30,117 bases of DNA, taken from Desulfobacterales bacterium CG23_combo_of_CG06-09_8_20_14_all_52_9. Lineage in GTDB: Bacteria; Desulfobacterota; Desulfobacteria; Desulfobacterales; UBA2156. The stretch covers positions 5,325 to 35,441 of the forward strand of contig PCSF01000299.1 in NCBI GenBank assembly GCA_002771315.1, read 5' to 3'. The notes below the pieces were generated by a model that ran no database searches, was not told where the DNA came from, and was given only the letters and a program-made list of their open reading frames with translations. Positions 16,024 to 22,219 of the stretch are shown here, piece by piece. Every line of letters begins with the position of its first letter. Position 1 is the stretch's first letter. The position numbers and the translations under genes were made by a program.

Positions 16024-16509
16024 TTACCAGTCCTTGACTTCACCCTTGGCAAGTTTCTTTTGATACTCTTCCCAGACCTCGGGCGAGAGTTTCTGAATAT
16101 CCCAGTTAAAACCGAAGGTCCCGGCCAAACCGGCAGACTTCGGTTGCGGACGCCATCCGCGCACCGGTCGTCCCCGAATGCTGAACTTGACCATGTCGGC
16201 GGTACCCGTCAACCAGGACCTCGGCATGCATTGATACGGCCGGGTTCGGCCCTCGACTCCGGGTCTGTAGTTGGAGTAGCCGTCATACGGCTTGTCGGCA
16301 TACAGCGGCCGGGTATCCGGTTTTTCACCGGGTCTTTCCTCGGGCCCCTTGTACATAAACCCGTTAATCATATGGATGTAGTACACCGTACCGCACTCGG
16401 CACAAGCGATCGTGCCTTCCCAGTTCCAGAAATAGTATGGGTCGAGGTAGTTGATGGTGTCACAATCTTTTCCATCCTTTTTCTTTTTGCACCAAATGAT
16501 ATCACACAC
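16024..16509 (-). CDS. Orphan Cys-rich protein in the CoA-transferase operon (about 161 residues)
   Basis: I start this at GTG 16509, five bases beyond a strong AAAGGAGGTGG; the frame opens at another GTG (16518) that lies within that site. The N-terminal part holds a metal-binding-looking set, CDIIWC, then KDC, then CAEC, followed by YYIHMINGFMYKG. The rest is Pro/Gly/Arg/Tyr-rich without clear secondary structure (YGYSNYRPG-like segments, GRPVRGWRPQPKS), with a helical end WEEYQKKLAKGEVKDW. It begins 17 bp after the CoA-transferase subunit gene. No family is recognised; a zinc or Fe-S ribbon protein that docks on a partner is plausible. Confidence 0.75.
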   Translation of the reverse strand: MCDIIWCKKKKDGKDCDTINYLDPYYFWNWEGTIACAECGTVYYIHMINGFMYKGPEERPGEKPDTRPLYADKPYDGYSNYRPGVEGRTRPYQCMPRSWLTGTADMVKFSIRGRPVRGWRPQPKSAGLAGTFGFNWDIQKLSPEVWEEYQKKLAKGEVKDW

Positions 16510-16526
16510 TTGTACCACCTCCTTTT

Positions 16527-17942
16527 TTATATCCAGGCCTTGTCATACCACTCTTGGATCTTGGAGAGCGGGATGCCGAGCTTGTCGCGGTAGATTCTTT
16601 TATTGTCCGCACCTACCGGACGCCAATGCCAGTTGACCCTTCTCGGAGTTTTTTCCATCAATCCGGCGCTGTAGCCGGAGTGGAGCAACATGTCTCCGAA
16701 AAGGGGATCGTCCAGCCAGCGGACCGTGCCTCTTTCGCGGTAATGCGGGCTTTCGTAAACCTCGCGGTCGTTTCGAACCGGTTCGGCCAGAATGCCGGCA
16801 TCTTGCAGGATCTTGGCGACCTGGGAGCGCGATTTGTCCGCGGCCCATTTTTCCAGGGCGGCGTAAATTTCCACCTGGGCTTCGCCTTCGCAGCGTTGAT
16901 TGCGGGATTTATACTTTTCATAAAGATTCTTCAGGCCGGTAATGGCGCACAGTTCCTTGAAGTCCGCGTCCTGGAAGGCGCTGACCATGACATAGCGGGC
17001 ATCAAACTTGTCCTGCGGATTGTCGGCATCCGGAAAATCGGATTTGCCGCACAGGATGATGCCGTGCACTGCCAGTTGGGTGTCCCAGTTGCCCCAGCGC
17101 TGCCGGACAATACCGAACTTGCCGTACATGGTGGTGGTATATCCGAGCAGCCGGGTCGGAGTCTGTACCTGGGACATTTCCAGCATGGTGCCCAGCCCGG
17201 TCTTTCGGCGCCAGTGGATGGCCGCCATGATGCCGGAGGTGATAATATTTCCGGATTCCCAGTCAATGATCCAGTTGGTGTGCTTGGTGGCATGCCCGCC
17301 CATGTACTCGTGCATACCGGTTACGGAGGCGAGTCCCGCATGGGCCTGGCCCAGGATGTCGTAGGAACCGCCGAACATTTTGGGACCATAGCCGAAACCG
17401 CCGCCCCAGACATAGATGAACCGGGGGTTGATTTCAGAAAGCTGCCGGTAGCCAATTTTCCACTTGTCCATAGTGCCCGGCCGGTAAAGCTCGGTCAGCC
17501 CGTCGAACTTTTTCACCAGGGCATAAAAATGTTCCCGCATCTCTGGGATGTGGTAGTCCATGGTCAGAAAGTACTTGTTGTTGTTGGCGTTGGTGAAACC
17601 CAGGCCGGTCCCGGTCATGGGGCGGGTGTCGTGAAGCGGATACAGGTAGCACTCATTGAACGGGGAGGTATGCCGCATGGCATCCCCCATCCTCGGCATC
17701 TCGATCTTGATGACCTCGGCTCCTAGTTCGGCCAGGTTGACCACGGAGTTGGGCGTGAAGATATACATGGTGCAGCTCAGCCATTTGATCCCCTTGAGTG
17801 CATTGGGTTTGATGTGTTCATTGCCCACATCGAAGATTTTCTTGCAGTACTCTTCATAGGGCATCTTCATCTCTTCGAGTTCACCTTTGCTCTTGGGGCC
17901 TGGCAGGTCTTCTATACGTGTTACTCTTGGGTCTTTTGCCAT
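16527..17942 (-). CDS. Class III (CaiB/BaiF) CoA-transferase, subunit with catalytic Asp
   Basis: 471 residues, longer than typical family members (about 400). Family marks include AELGAEVIKIEMP (CoA-binding strand), ELYRPGTMDKWKIGYRQL, and NPRFIYVWGGGFGYG, followed by GGSYDILGQAHAG. Asp195 in that last motif is at the position of the catalytic Asp that forms the acyl-anhydride and aspartyl-CoA intermediates. Its ATG overlaps the stop of the partner gene by one base (TAATG), indicating an equimolar heteromer, as in BbsEF, the succinyl-CoA:benzylsuccinate CoA-transferase. The substrate is unknown; an aryl- or alkyl-succinate or another aromatic acid is inferred from gene context. It is not claimed to be BbsF itself. 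Confidence 0.88.
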   Translation of the reverse strand: MAKDPRVTRIEDLPGPKSKGELEEMKMPYEEYCKKIFDVGNEHIKPNALKGIKWLSCTMYIFTPNSVVNLAELGAEVIKIEMPRMGDAMRHTSPFNECYLYPLHDTRPMTGTGLGFTNANNNKYFLTMDYHIPEMREHFYALVKKFDGLTELYRPGTMDKWKIGYRQLSEINPRFIYVWGGGFGYGPKMFGGSYDILGQAHAGLASVTGMHEYMGGHATKHTNWIIDWESGNIITSGIMAAIHWRRKTGLGTMLEMSQVQTPTRLLGYTTTMYGKFGIVRQRWGNWDTQLAVHGIILCGKSDFPDADNPQDKFDARYVMVSAFQDADFKELCAITGLKNLYEKYKSRNQRCEGEAQVEIYAALEKWAADKSRSQVAKILQDAGILAEPVRNDREVYESPHYRERGTVRWLDDPLFGDMLLHSGYSAGLMEKTPRRVNWHWRPVGADNKRIYRDKLGIPLSKIQEWYDKAWI

Positions 17943-19429
17943 TATATCACCCCCTTTTGTTTAAACTCATTCACCTTGTTCTGGCCCATTCCAAGCCATT
18001 TCATGTAGATTTCATAGTTGTCATACCCCAAATCTCTTCCCATCCACTTGCACCTAAACGGCGTGCGGACCTGATAGGACAGCCCGGCCGACGCGATCAA
18101 CAGCGGACCGTAATCGGTCTCATGGACGTAGACCCAGGGACGATACTTGAAGTGGGGGAACTCACAGACCTCGTCGATGTACAGTACAGGACCTGCCGCA
18201 AGCTGATACTGGAGCAACTTGGTTTCGGCTTCAACCCTGTTTTGGTCTCTGAGCCACCGGGTGGTCAAGGAATAGGTCTTGATCAGGGCGTGCAGGGCAT
18301 TCCTGGCTCCCACCTCCTTGAGGAAGGGATCTTCGTGGATCAGCCGGCCGAATTGGATGTCATCGCGCTCAAAGCAAAAGCCGATGTTGTACCACAGCTT
18401 GTCTGTCTGGCCGCCGATCATCATGTAGCCGTCCTTGCAGGGGTTCCAGGCATACTGGTTCAGGTTGGGGTCCCAACCGCCGGAGCGGCCCTTGATGCTC
18501 GCATTGAACCCGTACCAGGTAATATCGAAGTCAATGATATCCATCAGCGCTTCTGCGCCGGTGACCTCGACCATCTGGCCGGTGCCGCCCAGTTCATCCC
18601 GCCAGTACAGGGCCGCAAGGGCACTAATGTATCCCTGAGTAGCGGCCACATAGTCGGCTACCCAGATCCCGGAGCGGGTCGGGTCGCCGCCCCTGCCACG
18701 GGGAAGCAGGTCCTGGGCCAAACCGGTGTTGTGGACCCAGGAGCAGGCACAACTGGAAAACGGCTCCAGCATCCACTGACCGAACTTGGACTGCTTGTCC
18801 TTCCAGGGGCCCCACTGCCCGAGCATGCCGATCCAGACATAGACCATCCCAGGGTTGGCTTCCTTGAGCTGCCGGTAGCCGATGCCCAGGTTATCCATGT
18901 AGCCGGGGGGCATGCCGTCGATTAGCACATCGACATTGGACGCCATTTTCTTGAAAATCTCCTGGCCGTCCTCGGTCTCGACATCCAGGGTCACGCAGTG
19001 CGTGTTCACCGTCTCGTTGACGAACTCCATGCCGCACTTTTCACCGGTCTCGGTATTTTGCAGCAGGTACTCTTCGCGGCCAAAGGGCGTCAGCTTCCTC
19101 AAAGGATCGCCGCTGGGCGGTTCGATGGAAACCACCTCGGCCCCGGATTCGCCGAACAAAGAGGAACAAAACTTGTGCCCCAGCCGCCAGAGACCGATAT
19201 CCATTACCCTGACTCCTGTAAGCGCCTCATCTTTGCCGTATCTTTTTTCGAATTTGAGGTTTTCTTCGGACCAGTTACAGAAGTCCAGCGCCTTCCGTTT
19301 TTCGTACACCGGTTTGACCTGTTCGTAGGTCGGCGGCGGCGTGACCGGGTAAGGTCTGACATCCTTTAGATCCATGAGACCTATGGTGTCGGCCCGGCTT
19401 TTTATTTCAATATCTCGTTTTTCTGCCAT
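17942..19429 (-). CDS. Class III (CaiB/BaiF) CoA-transferase, subunit lacking the catalytic Asp
   Basis: 495 residues with the CaiB/BaiF fold marks: TGVRVMDIGLWRLGHKF, SGAEVVSIEPPSGDPLR, VDVLIDGMPPGYMDNLGIGYRQL and NPGMVYVWIGMLGQWGPW. Where the partner has the active-site SYDILGQ, this chain reads KFGQWMLE, with Gly217 in place of Asp, so it should be non-catalytic or structural. An N-terminal extension of about 70 residues precedes the fold. First gene of the operon, with GGAGG before ATG 19429. It probably forms a heteromer with the following subunit, whose start overlaps its stop. Transcription starts in the AT-rich region at about 19750-19850. Confidence 0.88.
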   Translation of the reverse strand: MAEKRDIEIKSRADTIGLMDLKDVRPYPVTPPPTYEQVKPVYEKRKALDFCNWSEENLKFEKRYGKDEALTGVRVMDIGLWRLGHKFCSSLFGESGAEVVSIEPPSGDPLRKLTPFGREEYLLQNTETGEKCGMEFVNETVNTHCVTLDVETEDGQEIFKKMASNVDVLIDGMPPGYMDNLGIGYRQLKEANPGMVYVWIGMLGQWGPWKDKQSKFGQWMLEPFSSCACSWVHNTGLAQDLLPRGRGGDPTRSGIWVADYVAATQGYISALAALYWRDELGGTGQMVEVTGAEALMDIIDFDITWYGFNASIKGRSGGWDPNLNQYAWNPCKDGYMMIGGQTDKLWYNIGFCFERDDIQFGRLIHEDPFLKEVGARNALHALIKTYSLTTRWLRDQNRVEAETKLLQYQLAAGPVLYIDEVCEFPHFKYRPWVYVHETDYGPLLIASAGLSYQVRTPFRCKWMGRDLGYDNYEIYMKWLGMGQNKVNEFKQKGVI

Positions 19430-19432
19430 GTC

Positions 19433-19525
19433 TTACCTCCAAAAATGGTTGGAATTCCACTCAAGAACTAATCCAGAGTCATTCTCAGTATCAGAGGAAC
19501 GGCAATAATTCCCCCTAACCGGCAC
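19433..19525 (-). other. Possible 30-codon leader ORF ahead of the CoA-transferase operon
   Basis: A GTG at 19525 preceded by GGGAGGTGATCA opens a 30-residue frame that ends in TAA three bases before the CoA-transferase ATG; the ribosome site of that gene (GGAGG) lies inside its last codons. This spacing permits translational coupling. The peptide has no recognisable composition, so chance is not excluded. Confidence 0.3.
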
Positions 19526-19692
19526 TGATCACCTCCCTTCCCGTTGAAATTCGGCGTACGACAGCACTGAATAAAACGACCTTTGTGTGGCAACGGATTA
19601 GGGTCGCGTCTGTAGCCGAGCCGATGTTTTTTAAACGTCTTGTTCGGTAGTTTTTCCTTCCGCTGAGCGCAGAAAGCAACAAAATCACACAT
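19468..19692 (-). other. Doubtful small ORF in the leader of the CoA-transferase operon
   Basis: From ATG 19692 a 74-residue Cys- and Lys/Arg-rich frame (MCDFVAFCAQRKEKLP at its start) runs to TAG at 19468. A very strong AAAGGAGGTG sits immediately in front, but only about two bases from the ATG, too close for normal initiation. A TTG at 19679 in another frame has more normal spacing. Either a short leader peptide is made or the sequence is a ribosome-binding relic. It may contribute to attenuation. Confidence 0.25.
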
Positions 19693-19752
19693 CACCTCCT
19701 TTGCGTAGTTCAATGAAAAAATGAAATATTGAACGAATTATTGTATCGTGAT

Positions 19753-19765
19753 TGAATTATATTCA
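19753..19765. promoter_or_regulatory. Putative operator, copy 1 (TGAAT-N3-ATTCA)
   Basis: Perfect 13-bp palindrome TGAATTATATTCA, first of three identical-arm sites in the divergent region. A further half-site TTGAAT follows at 19766-19771. It fits a symmetric site for a dimeric repressor or activator; no regulator gene lies in the window. Confidence 0.5.
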
Positions 19766-19808
19766 TTGAATAAAACATTTGGATTGGGTTATCCATAAAA
19801 TTAATAAT

Positions 19809-19821
19809 TGAATCTGATTCA
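19809..19821. promoter_or_regulatory. Putative operator, copy 2, next to a minus-strand -10 box
   Basis: TGAATCTGATTCA. On the minus strand it directly abuts TATACT (19826-19821), a good -10 hexamer with the weak -35 TTAAAA 17 bases upstream. A protein bound here would cover the start of transcription towards the CoA-transferase genes, the classic repressor position. Confidence 0.5.
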
Positions 19822-19849
19822 GTATAGAATTTATCTAAAATTGTTTTAA
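19821..19849 (-). promoter_or_regulatory. Candidate sigma70 promoter of the CoA-transferase operon
   Basis: On the minus strand, TTAAAA (19849-19844), 17 bases, TATACT (19826-19821). The -10 is 5/6 to consensus and the -35 is 4/6. A second choice is TTGACA at 19860-19855 with TAGATA 17 bases on, which has a perfect -35 but a poor -10. Confidence 0.35.
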
Positions 19850-19870
19850 AATTTTGTCAAGAGCAAAAAA

Positions 19871-19883
19871 TGAATTTTATTCA
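19871..19883. promoter_or_regulatory. Putative operator, copy 3 (TGAAT-N3-ATTCA)
   Basis: TGAATTTTATTCA, third copy. Centre-to-centre distances of the three sites are 56 and 62 bp, compatible with looping or with control of both divergent promoters. Confidence 0.5.
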
Positions 19884-20190
19884 AAAAATTCTAAGAGATT
19901 CTTTAAGCGCACCCTTTTTTCGGTTCATCTCAGTTTCCCTTCTTGATTGAATTTGCGTTCACCCAAAAGGAAACCGGCTTGTCCATTTTTTTCAAACGAA
20001 AAAGAACGCTAAAACCTGATGAATCTGTTTCTGTTTTTTTACCTTGCAATTTATTCATGGATAATTTATTCAGAAATGTTTAATTGCTTTTTAAAATGAT
20101 ACTCAATCTGTTTTCAACCGGCTGTAAGGCCCATGAAAAATTTTCAATCGGTCCCGACATTTTTTTTGGAAAGGAGGTGAGCTTTAAAAA

Positions 20191-20310
20191 TTGGCCGGAG
20201 CCAAAGCTCTCACGTCTGCCGGCTTGAATTTGGCAACAATCGATGTCAGGTATTTTAAACTTAAACCTGCAGACGGTAAAAGGGATATATCCCCGGCTTT
20301 TGAGAGATAG
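20191..20310 (+). other. Possible 39-codon leader ORF ahead of the CoA-ligase gene
   Basis: A perfect AAGGAGGTGA at 20171-20180 is not followed by an ATG but by TTG at 20191, which opens a 39-residue frame (MAGAKALTSAGLNLATIDVR at its start) ending in TAG at 20310, 49 bases before the ligase ATG. The composition is protein-like and the ribosome site is stronger than that of many genes here, but spacing is long. It mirrors the strong site at about 19700 on the other strand. Confidence 0.35.
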
Positions 20311-20359
20311 ACATGTTGCATGAATCAGCTAACAATCAAAATTAGGGGAGGTTTTTGCT

Positions 20360-22009
20360 ATGGGAAAAATAGCGGAAAATTATCTGCCACCAAAAGAATT
20401 ATGGCCCGAATACAAAGTACCGGCTGAGTTTAAGGATCTTCCCGACAAGTTGAATCTGGCCGACTTTCTGCTCGACCGCCATGTTCGCGAAGGCCGGGGG
20501 AACAACCCCGCCATCAAGTTTATGGATCAGACCGTCTCCTATGCCAAGCTCCAGGAGATGGTGAACAAGTTCGGCAACAGCCTCAAGAAAGCCGGCGTTG
20601 AAGCCCAGGATCGTGTCGGCATTCGCCTCGTAAACTCCATCCCGGCTGTGGTCGCCGTTTTCGCCATCGAGAAAATCGGTGCCATTCCGGTGCCCACTTC
20701 TCCGCTGTGGTCCGGTGAAGAAGTGGCGTTTGTGGCCAACAATGCCGAAATGAAATTTTTTATTGTCAATGCTCCGCTGATGCCTCCGGTGGAGCAGGCC
20801 AAACCCAAATTTCAATTTGGGACCAAAGTTATCACCATCGGCGGCAAGGCCGACGAGGTTAAGGCCGCCGGCAACATGGTCTATGAAGAGATGCTCGCGG
20901 CCGGTTCCGACAAGCTGGAAGCTACCATGCTCAAGGGAACCGACATCGGCATCATGCTGTACACCTCTGGCACCACCGGCATGCCCAAGGGCTGCGTGCA
21001 TTTTGTAAAACCGGTGATTATCGAAAGCAAGCTGGTCAACAAGCATGTTTACAAAATGAAACCCGGAGATGTACTAGGCGGAGCTGCTCCTGTTTCTTTT
21101 GCCGCAGGGTTCGGCACCTTTACCCTGATGCCTTTTGAAGGTGGTGCCGCTATTTCCCTGATTCCTAAGTTCACCCCGCCGGACATGCTGGAACTGATTC
21201 AGAAGCATAAAATTACCATACTCACCGGACTTCCCACCGCCTACAGAGCATTGATGAAATTCCCCAAATTCAAGGATTATAACGTCAGCTCCATCCGCAT
21301 GTATACTTCCGGCGGTGATGCCCTGGGCGCCGAAACTCTGGAAGCCTGGCAAAAATTGACCGGAAAGCCCATCTGGGAAGGTCTGGGCGGCACGGAGATG
21401 CTCCACCTGGTCACATCCAATACCATGAATCCCAAACCCGTGCCCAATTCCATCGGCAGGGCACTTCCCGGCGTGGAGTGCAAGGTCGTGGATACGGACT
21501 GGAATGAGGTCAAGCCGGGTGACGTCGGCAGCATGATCCTCAAGGGCCCCTCGGGAAGCCTTTACTGGAAGCCGTATGTTGACAACGAACGCCTCATCAA
21601 GTCCCAGAAAAAGGGCGTGGTCAAGGGATGGAACCAGATGGGTGATGCGGTTTACATGAAAGAAGACGGCAACATCTTCTTTGTCTCCCGCGAGGATGAC
21701 ATGATTAAGAGTTCCGGATACCGAATCGGGCCTGCCGAGGTGGAAGAAGCCATCGAAAAGCATCCGGGTGTTGCAGAGGCCGCCGTTATCGGTGTCCCCG
21801 ATCCGGATAAGGGCCAGATCACCAAGGCCTTTGTGGTGCTGAAACCGGGTGTTAAGGGCGATGATGCGTTCTTTGAAAAACTCAAGGAGTTTTTGAAGGA
21901 GCATATTGCCATCTATAAACTGCCCAGAGAAATTGAGTTCAAGGAATCTCTGCCGCGCACACCCACCGGCAAGCTCCTGCGCCGGCACCTGCGCCCGCCT
22001 AAAAAATAA
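20360..22009 (+). CDS. AMP-forming acyl/aryl-CoA ligase (benzoate/2-aminobenzoate-CoA-ligase-like)
   Basis: 549 residues with the complete adenylating-enzyme signature: YTSGTTGMPKG at 201-211, the GLGGTEM loop, the GDAVYMKEDGN and DDMIKSSGYRI hinge region, and the catalytic Lys538 in PRTPTGKLLRR. It forms an acyl-adenylate from ATP and a carboxylic acid, then the CoA thioester. The opening NYLPPKELWPEY and LNLADFLLDRHVREG resembles 2-aminobenzoate- and benzoate-CoA ligases, but substrate specificity cannot be read. GGGGAGG eight bases before the ATG supports the start. It is divergent from the CoA-transferase operon and probably shares its regulator; a terminator follows. No membrane or signal segment, so cytoplasmic. 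Confidence 0.9.
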   Translation: MGKIAENYLPPKELWPEYKVPAEFKDLPDKLNLADFLLDRHVREGRGNNPAIKFMDQTVSYAKLQEMVNKFGNSLKKAGVEAQDRVGIRLVNSIPAVVAVFAIEKIGAIPVPTSPLWSGEEVAFVANNAEMKFFIVNAPLMPPVEQAKPKFQFGTKVITIGGKADEVKAAGNMVYEEMLAAGSDKLEATMLKGTDIGIMLYTSGTTGMPKGCVHFVKPVIIESKLVNKHVYKMKPGDVLGGAAPVSFAAGFGTFTLMPFEGGAAISLIPKFTPPDMLELIQKHKITILTGLPTAYRALMKFPKFKDYNVSSIRMYTSGGDALGAETLEAWQKLTGKPIWEGLGGTEMLHLVTSNTMNPKPVPNSIGRALPGVECKVVDTDWNEVKPGDVGSMILKGPSGSLYWKPYVDNERLIKSQKKGVVKGWNQMGDAVYMKEDGNIFFVSREDDMIKSSGYRIGPAEVEEAIEKHPGVAEAAVIGVPDPDKGQITKAFVVLKPGVKGDDAFFEKLKEFLKEHIAIYKLPREIEFKESLPRTPTGKLLRRHLRPPKK

Positions 22010-22039
22010 AGCGCACCCGTAGACGCATTAAAGTGCACG

Positions 22040-22075
22040 ATCCCCTCACCTCTTTTGGGGTGGGGGGATTTTTTT
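22040..22075 (+). terminator. Rho-independent terminator of the CoA-ligase gene
   Basis: ATCCCCTCACC pairs with GGGGTGGGGGGAT around a TCTTTT loop, followed directly by a run of seven T. Position, 30 bases after the stop codon, fits termination of the monocistronic ligase transcript ahead of the act operon. Confidence 0.85.
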
Positions 22076-22138
22076 ATCCATTTAAATCCCATAAAGCCGA
22101 AATGGTATAATCCGCCCCAACTGAAAGGCATCGGATGA

Positions 22139-22167
22139 TTGACACCTCATTGACGGTTCTTTATTAT
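22139..22167 (+). promoter_or_regulatory. Sigma70-type promoter of the act/cco operon
   Basis: TTGACA (22139-22144), exactly 17 bases, TATTAT (22162-22167). The predicted start of transcription at about 22174 leaves a leader of about 45 bases to the actB ATG at 22220. The in-frame ATG at 22166 lies within the -10 box, so it cannot be the start of a transcript from this promoter. Confidence 0.65.
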
Positions 22168-22219
22168 GGGACATTCTCCGATCCTATCCAAAGTTACCGG
22201 AAAGAGAGCATTTTTACGA

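Larger units (their letters stand above)
19714..20160. promoter_or_regulatory. AT-rich divergent control region
   Basis: No gene is seen in this stretch between the divergent CoA-transferase and ligase transcripts. It is far richer in A+T than the flanking genes, with many runs of A or T. It contains the three TGAAT-N3-ATTCA palindromes and other near-palindromes, for example TTATTCATGGATAA at about 20052. The base composition suits nucleoid-protein binding and dual promoters. No sigma54-type GG-N10-GC element was convincing. Confidence 0.6.

Noticed and set aside
16554..17726. Plus-strand open frame of 390 codons over the CoA-transferase gene
   Set aside because: It is antisense to a clear CaiB/BaiF gene, has no ribosome site and gives low-complexity, non-family protein; a shadow of biased codon use.
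17918..18925. Plus-strand open frame of 335 codons over the second CoA-transferase gene
   Set aside because: Same reason: the opposite strand encodes a recognisable protein along its whole length.
20191..20300. Possible sigma54 promoter near TTGGCAACAATCG
   Set aside because: Spacing and the GC element do not fit GG-N10-GC at -24/-12.
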